Source: Motacilla alba alba (taxonomy: Eukaryota > Chordata > Aves > Passeriformes > Motacillidae). From it: a stretch of 64,000 bases of DNA. The number at the start of each line of letters is the position of its first letter. Position 1 is the stretch's first letter. The notes beneath the pieces were generated by a model that ran no database searches, was not told the DNA's origin, and saw nothing but the letters and a program-made list of their open reading frames with translations. The DNA lies in assembly GCF_015832195.1 (NCBI RefSeq), contig NC_052026.1:19687013-19751012 (forward strand), given 5' to 3'. Shown one piece after another: positions 42,701 to 55,275 of the stretch. The position numbers were made by a program, and so were the translations under genes.

Positions 42701-43844
42701 GGTGGGCAGGGGGCTGTGCCCGGAGCGCGGTGCGGGGGCAGCGGGGTGGGGAGTGAGGGGAAGCGAGGCACGGGGCCAGCATTGTTCACGTCGGTGACTC
42801 AGCCTGCTCTGCTTTCCTGCCCGTGCCGGGCACAGGCCCAGCAGAGCCCCCGAGCCCCCCAGAGGTGCCACAGCCCCTCGGCCTCGGTGCCTGGGGATGC
42901 TCCAGCGCAGGGGTGGGGGATGCTCCATCCCCACGGAGCCTCTGCACTGCAAACCAGCAGCAGCAGCACCTGGAGAGCCCGTGGGGTCGGATGTGAGCTG
43001 CTGGCCCCAGAACAGCAGCAAAATCCCACAAACATCCAGCAAACACGGGGCTGAGATGCTGAAATGCAGGGCCCCAATCCTCGGGGCTGATTACTCGTTA
43101 TGGAAAGGTTTAATCACAGAGCAGGCTCCGAATGAGTCCCCATGACAGCGAGCCCATGGAGCCCCATGGTGCCTTTGCTGTGGGCTTGGCCATGTCCCAG
43201 CTCCCCATTCCCACTGGCTGGTCCCCAAGGAGATGCACCATGGTGCCAGCCACGTGCCACCCTCGGGGAGCAGCTGCCCGCCCAAGGCTGCGTTTGGCAC
43301 CGGGGTGAGTCACCTGTGCCACGGCACATGGCGCTACCACGGCCACCGCCACCTTCCCCCTGCCTCCACTTCTCACCTTGGCGGGTCCTGCGTGGTGCCC
43401 CAGCCCGAGAGGAGCCCTTGTCCACTCCGAGGAGTCCCGAGGGGACGGTGGCAGCGCCCCAAGTCCACGAGCCGCGTTGAGGCTGGTGCCGCCGGCCTTG
43501 TCCCGCGTGCGGGCAGGAGCTGTGCCGGGGCCGGGGATGCCGAGCTGCGGAGGAGCGCGGGGTGTCCTGCCCGCCCGGCGCCTGCCCGGCCGCCGGGGCC
43601 GCTCATGTGACGGCCGGGGCCGCGGTGGCAGCGGAGCCGCGTCCCATGGCGAGGGGAAGGTGAACAGCTGCCGGGCAGTGATAATGCGGCGGGTGGGGGT
43701 GGCCGGGCAGCTGCGCCCGTGTCCTTCCCCAACAGGAACCATCTGTGACCAAGCCCAGCTCTGCCTTCCCTATCAGCCATTCCGGTCTGACTTTCCAACA
43801 ACTTCCCCTTCGCGCCGGCCTCACTTCCTCACTGCGAGGGGCCG

Positions 43845-43995
43845 GAGCGGTGCGGCGTGGCACGGCAGGGCTGGCACGGCAGGACCAGCACGGCAGGATC
43901 AGCATGGCACAGCAGGACAGGCACAGCAGGACAGGCATGGCACAGCCAGCCCCGTGCGCAGCAGCACGGCACAACCAGCATGGCAAGGCCTGGCA
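43845..43995. repeat. GGCACGGCAGGACCA-type short tandem repeat
   Basis: About ten degenerate 14-17 bp units (gcacggcaggaccagcacgg and variants). Related CACGG pentamer runs occur at 45648-45690 and 57803-57825. Confidence 0.75.
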
Positions 43996-46646
43996 TGGTT
44001 GTCCATCTGCAGCCTGGCACAAACATGGGGCTCGCCCTCCCTTGCTGCAGCCCCTTTGCCTGGGACCATCCAGGGAATGAGGTTTTCCCACGGCTGCTCC
44101 TGCTGCTGCCGCCCTGATCTGCAGCTGCAGCATCGCCTCGACCTTCTCAGCACTTGGGGGGACCCCCCTGTGCAGCCCATCCCTGCCAGGCCCCTCTTGG
44201 GCTCCCCAAGAGCTGTCAGCCAGAGAGAAACAACTTGTTAGAAACCCGAAAGGCGGCTCTGGGCTGCAGGTGGGAGGGAGGAAACGTGTCCTAAAAATAC
44301 AGCAGCGCCTGCACGGTCCCCGAAGGTGGCTGAGCAGATGGCGTGTCTCGGCGGCCACCTGGGCTCCTGCAGATGGTACCCGGGGCTCCCCGCTTTGTGC
44401 CCCCCGCCCAGGGCTCGGGGGGGCCAGGAAGGGACGGGTGGAAGTGGGGAGGAAGGTACCGGGGTGTGGGGGTGCTGTGCTGTGCTGTAGGGGTACAGTG
44501 GGGTGTCACCAGCAGGGTCTCAGCCCTCTGGGCACAGCCCCGAGCCCCAGGGGACATCGAGCATGGTCTGAGTGCTGCAGGGACACGAGGGGAAGCCCCA
44601 GCACGGGGCTGATGTGCCGGGGAAAGGGCCACGAGCTACAAAGCACAGCCTGACCCTTCCAGGACTGTGTGTTTGGGGGGAGACGTCACAGCTGTCCCCA
44701 GCACAGTTGCACCCCGGCCCCACATCCTGCATCCCAGCCATGCTGGGACACCCCAGCTCCATTCTACCCACCCTGGAGGTGCCGTGCCCCACCAGCACGG
44801 GCACGGCAGCCTGAGTGTGGGCTGAAGGCTGGCAGAGGTTTTGGCAGGGCTTCCAGCCGTGTTTCAGGCTCTGCCTTCTTCTGCTTTTCTTCCTGGCCGG
44901 CCCCGGTGGGCGCTGTGTCATCGCCAGGGCTTTTGCCAAGCTGCCCCTTGGCCGGGGCCGGGCTCACCGTGGGACGCGGAGAGCGGCACCTTCTGGGAGT
45001 GTCCCAGGGCAGCGAGTCAAAACAAGAGGGTTTCAGGGCCGGCCAGGAAAATCCCACCCAGCTGCGGCCCCGTGTCCCCGTGTCACCCGCGCGGGAGGGT
45101 TTTCTCCGCCAGGAAGCAGAGAGCACCTGCCCGGGCAGCTGCGGGGCTGCCGGGGAATGCCCCGGCGGGGGAGACCCCCGAGCTCTGCCCCTGCCTGCAG
45201 GGAACCCCCGCGGTGCCGGGTCCGGCTCGGTGGAGGGGGAACCCCCGGCATGCGGGGTTCTGACTCACCGAGGGAGGGGAACCCCCGGGGTCCGGCTCGG
45301 CTCGGGGAAACATCTGAGCTCTCCAGACACGGAGAGGAGCCGCTGGGGCGCAGGGCCCGCCCCGGCACCGGGGAACCCCGGGGTGCGGGGTCTGCCCCGT
45401 CACAGGTGACCCCTCCCGCCCACGCTCCCGGGGCTCCCGGCCGCTTTCTGTCTGAGTCAGAGCGGCTCTTGCTGCCCGGCAGGAGCTTCCCCGGCTCAAG
45501 GAGGAGCAGGACGGGCTCCCACCGCCCCCACGGCCACTGCGAGCTGCGGGAACGAGGTCTGGGAGCCCCTCGGGGCGGTCGAGGTGCTGCCACCGGGGCC
45601 GTGCCAGCCCTGTGCTCGGCGGGACGCGCCACGGCATGGCCCAGGATGGCACGGCACGGCACGGCACGGCACGGCATGGCATGGCACGGCGCGCTTCCCC
45701 AGCGCTGGAAATGCCCCGTGCTATGAGCCCCACTGCCTGCGGTGCCCCACTGCCTTCCCCTCTCCATTTGAAAGCGATGGGTGGGGGAACAATGGGGAAA
45801 AGGAAGCGGCAGCAACAACCGGTGAGCAAAACACCGCTGGCAGCTGCTGCAGCCAAACCGAGACCGTCACCCCCCAAAAGGGGCTGCGGCGGGGGCACGG
45901 CCCAGGCCGGGCTTCAGATTTGGCTTAAATCTGCCTCCTCCAGCCCAGGGAAATGGGGATTTGCAGGAGCCGGGAACGGGAAGGAGAGCGATGGCCAAGG
46001 CAGGGAGATGGGAGCTGCCGAGAGTTCACAGGGAACACAAAGACAAATTCTTTAAGGAAAAAAAAAAAGGGGGGGAAAAAAAAGGAGAAATCAAAGGGAT
46101 GTGGAGAGGGAGATAAGAGGGAAGACAGAGCAGGGAGACGGAGGGAGCGGAGAGGACGCGGGCAGAGGGAGGCAGGCGGCGCGGGGAGGCGAAGCGGGAG
46201 CCGGGGGAGCTGTCTGGCGCGTCCCTATCGCCTCTCTCCATCGCGGGAGCCCAACCTCAAGTAGTTTTTCACTGAGATTGGAGTGATCAGGTAGGGCTGC
46301 CCTCGGCGGCAGCTGCGGGGCTGTGAATAAGCACCTGCTTATCTCTGCCCAGCGGCTGTGCGCGGCTGCAGATTGCGGGGGGACGGGAGCTGGCTGCCGG
46401 CTGCGATTTCCATATCAGCGCCCTGCAGCCGCCTGCGCCAAATAAACACAACAGCCCCACGGACAAAAGGTTAATTATCAATTTTCAGAAAGGGAGAGAG
46501 AGGGGAGGGGGACAGGGGAGAGCAGCAGCCGTCGGCAGCCGCGGGGACGAGCAGCCGGGCCCTGGCGGGGGCTGGGCTCCGTGCCCCGGGCACAGCGACC
46601 CCGAGCACCCCCGGGGCTCTGCCCGCACCCACCGGGCTGTGGGGAG

Positions 46647-46885
46647 GGGATGGGATGGGATGGGATGGGATGGGGTGGGATGGGATGGGATGGGATGGGA
46701 TGGGATGGGATGGGATGGATGGGATGGGGTGGGATGGGATGGGATGGGATGGATGGGATGGGATGGGATGGGATGGGATGGGATGGGATGGGATGGGATG
46801 GGATGGGATGGGATGGGATGGGATGGGATGGGATGGGATGGGATGGGATGGGTGGGGTGGGGTGGGATGGGATGGGGTGGGACAG
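46647..46885. repeat. (GGGAT)n pentanucleotide microsatellite
   Basis: About 45 copies of GGGAT, with occasional GGGGT and GGAT interruptions. The same motif recurs at 63665-63723. Confidence 0.95.
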
Positions 46886-47215
46886 AGATGAGAATGAGGA
46901 CAGATACCGGGATGGGGGCAGTGACACAGATAGAGATGAGGGGATGAGGATGAGGACAGGGATAAAGATGGAGGTAGGGATGGGGATAGACATCATGATG
47001 AGGGAGGGGACAGGGATGGGGCTGTACATGCACAGGAGCAGTGAGACTGGGAGGAAGACATAGGGAAAGGAAAAGAGCCCCTCCCAATCCTGTGTTTCAG
47101 CCCTGGCTGGGTAGAGGCCAGACTGGAAGAAGGCACATCCTCCTCCTCCTCCTCCTCCCCTGGGCATGCAAGGCTCCGCTTCCCCCAGCCACATTTCTGT
47201 ATTCAACAGCTTTTT

Positions 47216-47372
47216 CCTCTTATCAAAGCGACCATGAGCTCCCAGCTCGGCTGGGCCACAGGGCTCAGGGAGACATGGGCAGGGAAGAGGTGCCCTGATG
47301 GCCCCAGCCCCGGGGAGGCAGAGCTGGGAGGTGGCATCACCCTGCTGGTAGCTTAGACCATGTGAAGCCATC
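47216..47372. repeat. Left copy of a 157-bp duplication abutting the assembly gap
   Basis: Identical to 48373-48529 except for two C/T differences. It ends exactly where the N run starts. Confidence 0.97.
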
Positions 47373-48372
47373 NNNNNNNNNNNNNNNNNNNNNNNNNNNN
47401 NNNNNNNNNNNNNNNNNNNNNNNNNNNNNNNNNNNNNNNNNNNNNNNNNNNNNNNNNNNNNNNNNNNNNNNNNNNNNNNNNNNNNNNNNNNNNNNNNNNN
47501 NNNNNNNNNNNNNNNNNNNNNNNNNNNNNNNNNNNNNNNNNNNNNNNNNNNNNNNNNNNNNNNNNNNNNNNNNNNNNNNNNNNNNNNNNNNNNNNNNNNN
47601 NNNNNNNNNNNNNNNNNNNNNNNNNNNNNNNNNNNNNNNNNNNNNNNNNNNNNNNNNNNNNNNNNNNNNNNNNNNNNNNNNNNNNNNNNNNNNNNNNNNN
47701 NNNNNNNNNNNNNNNNNNNNNNNNNNNNNNNNNNNNNNNNNNNNNNNNNNNNNNNNNNNNNNNNNNNNNNNNNNNNNNNNNNNNNNNNNNNNNNNNNNNN
47801 NNNNNNNNNNNNNNNNNNNNNNNNNNNNNNNNNNNNNNNNNNNNNNNNNNNNNNNNNNNNNNNNNNNNNNNNNNNNNNNNNNNNNNNNNNNNNNNNNNNN
47901 NNNNNNNNNNNNNNNNNNNNNNNNNNNNNNNNNNNNNNNNNNNNNNNNNNNNNNNNNNNNNNNNNNNNNNNNNNNNNNNNNNNNNNNNNNNNNNNNNNNN
48001 NNNNNNNNNNNNNNNNNNNNNNNNNNNNNNNNNNNNNNNNNNNNNNNNNNNNNNNNNNNNNNNNNNNNNNNNNNNNNNNNNNNNNNNNNNNNNNNNNNNN
48101 NNNNNNNNNNNNNNNNNNNNNNNNNNNNNNNNNNNNNNNNNNNNNNNNNNNNNNNNNNNNNNNNNNNNNNNNNNNNNNNNNNNNNNNNNNNNNNNNNNNN
48201 NNNNNNNNNNNNNNNNNNNNNNNNNNNNNNNNNNNNNNNNNNNNNNNNNNNNNNNNNNNNNNNNNNNNNNNNNNNNNNNNNNNNNNNNNNNNNNNNNNNN
48301 NNNNNNNNNNNNNNNNNNNNNNNNNNNNNNNNNNNNNNNNNNNNNNNNNNNNNNNNNNNNNNNNNNNNNNNN
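47373..48372. other. Assembly gap (1000 N)
   Basis: Exactly 1000 unknown bases, a round placeholder length. Any reading frame crossing it is meaningless. Confidence 0.99.
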
Positions 48373-48529
48373 CCTCTTATCAAAGCGACCATGAGCTCCC
48401 AGCTCGGCTGGGCCACAGGGCCCAGGGAGACATGGGCAGGGAAGAGGTGCCCTGATGGCCCCAGCCCCGGGGAGGCAGAGCTGGGAGGTGGCATCACCCT
48501 GCTGGTAGTTTAGACCATGTGAAGCCATC
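48373..48529. repeat. Right copy of the gap-flanking 157-bp duplication
   Basis: Starts at the first base after the N run and matches 47216-47372 at 155 of 157 positions. Confidence 0.97.
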
Positions 48530-48994
48530 CGGGATTCCTCACCTGTTGATCACCCTGCTTGGGGTCAGGGCTTATCCCCCTCTCCTGACACTCAGGAGCT
48601 GTTAAATGGGGCAGGGGGTGCTGGTGTCACCCACCCTGTCCCCCACGTTCACTCAGGGCTGCAGAACTGCTCTCCTGTTGCTGCCATCCCTGCTCTGGGA
48701 TGGTTTTCCCGTCCTGTCCCACTCTCAGCACGCCCTGGCCGGGGAGCACTGCCCTGAGTGTGCTCATGATGCTCCCAGCTCCCGCGAGGACACAGAACCC
48801 CGAAGAGCCTCACAGGGCAGCAGCCACGTGGGCGGGAAGCCTCGAGCCCACACGGCACCAGATTTAGCCACAGACACGCTCCTAAAAATAGCCGGGAGCT
48901 GGGAGGATGCAGAGCTGCATCTGCTGCCACAGGGAGCAGCCCAGAGCTCCAGCCCTCATCCCCCGGGCTGGGACGGGTGGAGGGATGGAGCTGG

Positions 48995-49265
48995 CAACGA
49001 TGGAGATGGAGGGATGGAGCTGGGATGGAGATGGGATGGATGGAGATGGAGGGGTGGAGATGGGAGTGATGGAGATGGGAGAGATGGAGATGGGATGGAG
49101 ATGGGATGGATGGAGATGGAGGGGTGGAGATGGGATGGATGGAGATGGAGGGGTGGAGATGGGATGGATGGAGATGGAGGGGTGGAGATGGGAGAGATGG
49201 AGGGATGGAGATGGGAGGAATGGGGCTGGGAGGGGTGGAGATGGGAGGGATGGAGCTGGGCTGAA
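48995..49265. repeat. GGAGATGGGATGGAT-type minisatellite
   Basis: Degenerate units of tggagatgggatggatggag and ggagatggaggggtggagat. Open on the minus strand as a false Ser/Pro/His-rich frame. Confidence 0.85.
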
Positions 49266-50861
49266 CAGAGTTGGAGTGAACAGAGCTGGGCTGCACAGGA
49301 CTGGCCCCAGCACAATCTGGCTCGAGGAGAGTTCAGAGCCACCAGGCTGGAAGGGTCCAGCCACCCCTGTGCCAGCCTGGTGCCAGGGACAGGAGGACAC
49401 CAGGATGGACACGAGGTGCTCGTGGTGCTGGGATATGATTCCACAGGGGAATCAGATGTGCAGCTGTGGATAAGAACAGTGAGAGCTGATAATATTTAGC
49501 ACCCTTAAGGCAGGCAGGGCTCTGCAGCTCCCACCTGATGGGTGCCGGGAGGTGGGTGTCCCTGGGGGGTTTGGGGGAGAAGCTGGGGGCACAGCCAGGA
49601 CCCAGAAAGCTGTGGTGCCTGGCTGTGAGCTCTGGTGTGGCCACAACCTGCCCCTGATCCCAAGAGGGGCCTGACCTGCAGCTGATAAAACACGCTAAAA
49701 ATACCAGGATAAACACGAGGGAATGCAGGCGGGGTGTGAGCATCCCGGGCTGGAGCAGCCAGCCCCCCCTCCAGCCTCGCCCAACCCCCGCAGATAACCC
49801 CAGCCCAAAACACTAACCCAGGGCCCATCTGGTGTCCAAGTGATGAGCACAGATGTGTTTGGGATTTCCGAGCCGGCTGGCAGCCGTTCAGACCTGCCGC
49901 AAGCTGCACCTGCTGCAGGATATTTTCCCTTCTGGATTTAATCCCCATCCCCCAGCGGCTCCAGCCGCCCCCCAGGGCTGGGCAGGCAGAAGGAGACCCC
50001 CCCACAAGTGATGACCTTCCTGACCCGTGCCCGTCCCTGCCATAAATATGGATGTGGGAGCAGGAGAAGGGGCAAGGAAATGCCCGAGAGGGGCCCTGCA
50101 CTGTCCAAACCTCAGCCCCCCACCCAGGAAATGCCTGGGGGAGGGCTTGGTGTCACAGCCACCCTGCCCCAGGAGGGATTCCACCACCTCTGGGTGTTTT
50201 GGGGAGGTCAAAGGATTTCCGGGAGCATCCTCAGCCACAGAGACCCCAAGCCCTTCACTGCAGACCGAGCGAAGGGATGCTGGTTTGGAAAGCACCCAGA
50301 GCATTTCCCAGCCCATCACCATCGCCCCCCAATTAACACAATTAACACACCGCTCTCTCTTACATCTGATCAAGGCTCTCCCAGCTCAGATGTTGACCCC
50401 TGTGATGATCGCGGAGCCTGCGGAGGGAATAAACAGCAAATCCCCTTTTAAATGAAGGGCTCGCCGAGGGATTAGGAGCGAAGGGGTGGCCTGTCCCCCC
50501 CCCGTGTCCCCCCCGGGGCTGCCTGTGCAGATATTCTGGGCAGGAGAGGCCTCGTCTGTCCGTCTGGCCCGTCTGAAGTGCTCCTGGCCGATGGGGAGTG
50601 ATTAGGATTAGACACATCCAGGATGAGAGTTTTTTCACCAGATAGGGATGATAATGGGACCCATGGGGAGGATTAGGGTCCCATCTGTGTGTCCGTCTCC
50701 TCCCGGCTCTGCTGCCCCAGCGTGTCCAGCCGGGCTCTGGGATGGCAGCGCTTGGAGGCTGCACTCCCACCCCATCCCCACCAGGATCAGGTGGCACCAA
50801 GGGCTTGTGGCCATCTGGGGTGGCCAAAGGGCAGTCCTGCAATGGGCACAGCACCCAGCAC

Positions 50862-51150
50862 CCCTGGTACCATCCCTGGGTACCCAGCATCCCTGGTACC
50901 ATCCCTGCATCCCAGCATCCCTGGGAACTCAGCATCCCTGGGAACTCAGCATCCCTGTGAACTCAGCATCCCTGGGTACCCAGCATCCCTGGTACCATCC
51001 CTGTGGCATCCCAGCTCAGCCCCTGTGGTACCATCCCCCTGCATCCCTGGGTACCCAGCATCCCTGCATCCCTGTGGTACCCAGCATCCCTGCTCAACAT
51101 CCCTGGGATACCCAGCATCCCTGCATCCCTGTGGCACCTATCATCCCTGA
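50862..51150. repeat. CAGCATCCCTGG-type minisatellite
   Basis: Some 15 irregular units of cccagcatccctggtaccat and cagcatccctgggaactcag. The unit core (gcatccctgg) is shared with the 24-bp array at 26590-27080. Confidence 0.85.
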
Positions 51151-51489
51151 TCCCTGGGGAATTCAGGCATGCCCCTGACACGTCCTGGCTCGGGGCCACC
51201 TGCACACCCCGGGGATGCTGCCGAGGGCACAGGGTGACACCTCCCTGCGAGCACGACTGGAGCCTTTGCCATCCCTGAGCTCCCCATCCCCGGCGTGAGC
51301 CCGGCGCTGCCGGCCCGGCCTCCTGGAGGCGAGCGGGGAGAACCGGCCCGTTCCCGGCTCCCAGCGCCGCACGGCGCTCCCTGCGGCAGCATTCCTCCCT
51401 GCTGAGCTCAGAGGCACCCGCGGAACCCCCGGCTCTGCCAAGCACAAACATTTCCTATTTGGGATGTTTGTCCCGGCGTGTGTGCGGCC

Positions 51490-51815
51490 AGAGGATCCCA
51501 GGGCAGGCCGCAGGGTCCCAGGGAACACTGGAGGGTCCCAGGGAATGCTGGAGGGTCCCAGGGAACACTGGAGGATCCCAAGGAAAGCTGGGGGATCCCA
51601 CGGAAGGCTAGAGGGTCCCAGGGAAGGCTGGAGGGTCACAGGGAAGGCTGAAGGGTCCCAGGGAAAGCTGGAGGATCCCAGGGCAGGCTGGAGGATCCCA
51701 GGGAAAGCTGGAGGGTCCCAGGGCAGGCTGGAGGGTCCCAGGGAAGGCTGGATGGTCCCAGGGAAAGCTGGAGGATCCCAGGGAACTCTGGAGGGTCCCA
51801 GGGAAAGCTGAAGCT
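51490..51815. repeat. 20-bp minisatellite
   Basis: About 16 copies of gagggtcccagggaaagctg at exact 20-bp spacing. A GA-rich tract follows at 51838-51872. Confidence 0.92.
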
Positions 51816-51889
51816 GCTGTGCCTGCTGTAATTATGGGGGGAGAGAGGGGGAGAGAGAGAGAGAGAGGAGAGAGTGGCATTTTGAAGTT

Positions 51890-52055
51890 TGGATAAAACC
51901 TTAATTGAAGTCTTGGCTGGTGTTAATTATATTAAAGGCAGAGTGAGCGATGGGCTTTTTATTAGTTAATGAGGATTTTCATTTTCTGGCAGAGAAGCCC
52001 TTTGATGTTTCCAGGACTAATGGCTGTTAAATTCAACTTACTCGCTTTGCCAGCG
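51890..52055. promoter_or_regulatory. AT-rich island, candidate regulatory element
   Basis: An AT-rich block bounded by GC-rich sequence and minisatellite, with gtgttaattatattaaagg and ctttttattagttaatgagg. It is not a recognisable transposon and has no coding potential. Conserved-element status is inferred. Confidence 0.35.
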
Positions 52056-53404
52056 CTGGAGGGTGATGGGGAGCAGGGGCTGCTCCATCACGGTGCCCAA
52101 AGCCCTGGGAGCCACCAGCCGCTGTGGGGGGAGGACAGGGATTCTCCCACCGCGTCCCCACCGGGGTCATGTGGGAACAGGGATTTGCAGCCGTCGGGGT
52201 GGGAGATGGGCTGTGCTGCACAGGAGCACGCACCCGGCAGCCCTGAGGTGTGCAGGCATCCCCTGCATCCCACGGATCCTCAGCGTCCCTGGACATCCCC
52301 GGGGCACCCCCAGGCTGTCCCATGTCCCTCCAGCCCCGTCCTCCTCTCCTCCCGGATTTTTCCAGACTGTCTCCGAGCCCCGAGCCCCGTGCCAGGCCGC
52401 CTCCCTCCTGCCACAATTAGCATTTATTACGATTATTTTGCATTCATTACCCGCCGAGCCCGTCTGAAATCATGTGCAAATTCCCTGTGCGTCACTTTTC
52501 CCACCCTTGCCGGGGAAGGGCTGCACGCTCTGAATTTTCCAGGCTCGGGGAGCGCCCCAGCCACGTGGCCAGGCTCCCCAGCCGGGTGCTTTGGAGCGCT
52601 CATCAAGACCCAGAGTACTTTGCATTTCAAATGCTGGCAGGCAAGAGCCAGGCAGGAATCTGGGATTCGGGGAATATTCAGGAAGAAAACGGGCTTGGGT
52701 TTGTCCTCAGGTTTGGGTTTGTCCTCGGCCTCGCCTCGGCCCACAGGAGGTTCTGGGGTGGGAGCTCGTGGCACTCCAGGGGGTTCTCCCCACAGGGCAG
52801 AGCCCCAGGGAGCCCAGCAGTTCCAGGAGGATTTGGGGTGCCCGGTGGGGCAGGATGGGGTGCGGTGAGGGGTCGGTGGCAGTGGGCACAGGAGGCCCTG
52901 CAGCAGCACTGGCAGCACTAAGAGGGGCTGGGGGGAAGGGGGGGTCCCCCAAGGCTGGGTGAGGAGGGGTTGCTCCCCCCAGACCCCCCACAAACGGCAG
53001 CTCAGCCCCTCCTGGGGGGCCGCTCTGCGTGTGGCTGCCGTGGGGCAGGAGGGGAGGGCAGGGGGGCTCTTTCCTGGTAATTGCCCCTCGTCCTTCCCAG
53101 CCAGGCTCACGGAGGGAGCCGGGGGGGGGGACACAGCTTAAGCTATCAATGGTCCTGCCTTGATGGGAATAAAATATGCACTGAAAGACATGAAAATGGA
53201 GTAAATAAAAGAGATAAAAATGGAACGATCAAGCCAGCAACTTCTTCTCCTCTGATTAAAAAGAGAGAGTGGGGGGGGGGGGAGAGGGGATGCGCTGAGC
53301 CCTTGAAGAGGCAGCTGCTGCCGCAGCCACAGCTCTGATAAAGGGGCTGAGCAGCCTGTTTGGGAGAGATAAAGTGAAGTCCCAGCGTTTCCTGTCCTCA
53401 ATCC

Positions 53405-53580
53405 AAGCCTTACCATCAATATTAATACAGCCTGACAAACTGGCGTTTAAGATAGAATAAATATAGACTGGTGCTGCTATTACCTAGACCTTATTAATCT
53501 GCTTGGAGGCATTTAAATGCCGTTAAAAATATGGAGTTTACTCGCTGGCACTTCAATAGCTTCACAATCCATCAGCGTTT
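53405..53580. promoter_or_regulatory. AT-rich island, candidate regulatory element
   Basis: Contains aatattaatacagcctgaca, ttattaatctgcttggaggc and a palindromic catttaaatg. Non-repetitive and non-coding, markedly AT-rich against its flanks. Confidence 0.35.
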
Positions 53581-54159
53581 TGTTTTCCACCCTCCTCCTC
53601 CCCTTCCCGAGCTGGTGGCTCTGACCTGGGCTGCTCCGGGCTGGGAGAGAGGAGCCAAGGGGGGGAACCGAGGTGGGAGCTTGGCTGGAGGATGATGATG
53701 GTGATGATGGGTGGGAGCTCAGCCCGGGGCATGGAGCGCAAACCCCTTGAGATGGTGAGTGGAGCATCCCGGGACTGCAGAACCCTCAGGTCCAGGTGAT
53801 GGGAACTTCACCTGTGTGCTCCTGGCTAGGAGAGACTCGGGGCTCCAGGGTGCAGCAGCCAGAGAGCCCCCAGGCAGGGGAGCAGCCCCTGCAGCCCCCG
53901 CAGCTGTGGGATGGACAGGACCCAGCAGGTGCTTGGGAAGCTGCTCCCCACCCTGACTGGGCTGCCGTAGCTGTGGCACCCAAGCGCTCCTTCCCTGCCA
54001 GCCCCGGGCCACAGCCACCGCTTGGTCCCCAGCACGTCCCTGCCCCAGAATCCACAGTGGTGGCAGCAGCTCTGGATTCAGGAGTGCCCGGCGCACGGCA
54101 GGGCCTCCGCGGTGCGGGGATGATCCCTGTGTGCCAGGACGCCTGGCAGGGGGGCCCTG

Positions 54160-54670
54160 GTGTGGGGCAGGACCCAGGGGTGCCAGGCACGTGGCAGGGA
54201 CATCCCTGCACGTGGCAGGACCTGTGGGTACCCGTTGCATGGCAGTGAGACTCCAGTGTGGGAATGGATCCGTGCGTGCCAGGGGCACGGCAGGGTGTGG
54301 GGCAGGACCCCTGGGTGCCAGGCATGTGGCAGGGTGTGGGGCAGGGTTGATGGGTGCCAGGCATGTGGCAGGGTGTGGGGCAGGGTTGATGGGTGCCAGG
54401 GGCACGGCAGGGTGTGGGGCAGGGTTGAAGGGTGCCAGGGACACGGCAGGGTGTGGGGCAGGACCCCTGGGTGCCAGCGACATGGCAGGGTGTGGGGCAG
54501 GGTTGATGTGTGCCAGGGACATGGCAGGGTGTGGGGCAGGGTTGATGGGTGCCAGGGGCACAGAGGGGTGTGGGGCAGGGTTGATGGGTGCCAGGGGCAC
54601 AGAGGGGTGTGGGGCAGGGTTGATGGGTGCCAGGGGCACGGCAGGGTGTGGGGCAGGACCCCTGGGTGCC
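54160..54670. repeat. About 39-bp minisatellite
   Basis: Around twelve copies of cagggtgtggggcagggttg plus atgggtgccaggggcacgg. Open in several frames because the unit is close to a multiple of three. Confidence 0.9.
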
Positions 54671-55114
54671 GGGCACTCGGCAGGGCCAGCACCCCGGGGC
54701 TGTGGGGCGCAGATGGGGCGTGCGGGGCAGGCGGCGCGGGCGGCGGGAGCGGCGCTCATCAGACGTGTATTATTCATCGGCAGCTTCTGTCGCCTGCCAT
54801 CTGCTCCGGCTGCGCGCAGGGCGGGCGGCAGCGGCCCAACGGGGCTGCGCGGGCCCCGCTGCCGCTGTCACACCTGGGCTGCCACCGCGGCCGCCCCGCG
54901 CGGGGGGTGGCGCCCCGGGCAGGGTGCGCCATGGATGGCCCCGCTGCCCCTCGGGGATGCTCCACGGGCTGGGTGCCTCCAGGAGGGATCGGGGAAAAGA
55001 GATGACACCGTCGTGTGCCATCTGGGTCGTGCCAGGGGTGCCCTGGTTGTGGCACAGCCGGCGCTCAGCCCCGGGCAGGATGGAGCCCTTCCCGAGGCAG
55101 AGGCAGCTCCGAGC

Positions 55115-55275
55115 TCTGTCCAGGGCTCAGCTCAGCTCCGAGTGCTGCCAGGGCTGGGCTCAGCTCACTCTCCGAGTGCTGCCAGGGCTGGGCTCTCTGA
55201 GCTCAGGGCTGGGCTTAACTCTGAGTGCTGCCAGGGCTGGGCTCAGCTCAGCTCCGAGTGCTGCCAGGGCTGGGG
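55115..55275. repeat. CTCCGAGTGCTGCCAGGGCTGGG repeat
   Basis: Five degenerate copies of a 30-40 bp unit with gagtgctgccagggctgggc. Confidence 0.8.

Noticed and set aside
47337..48528. Three frames of over 380 codons spanning 47.3-48.5 kb
   Set aside because: Nearly all unknown residues from the 1000-N gap.
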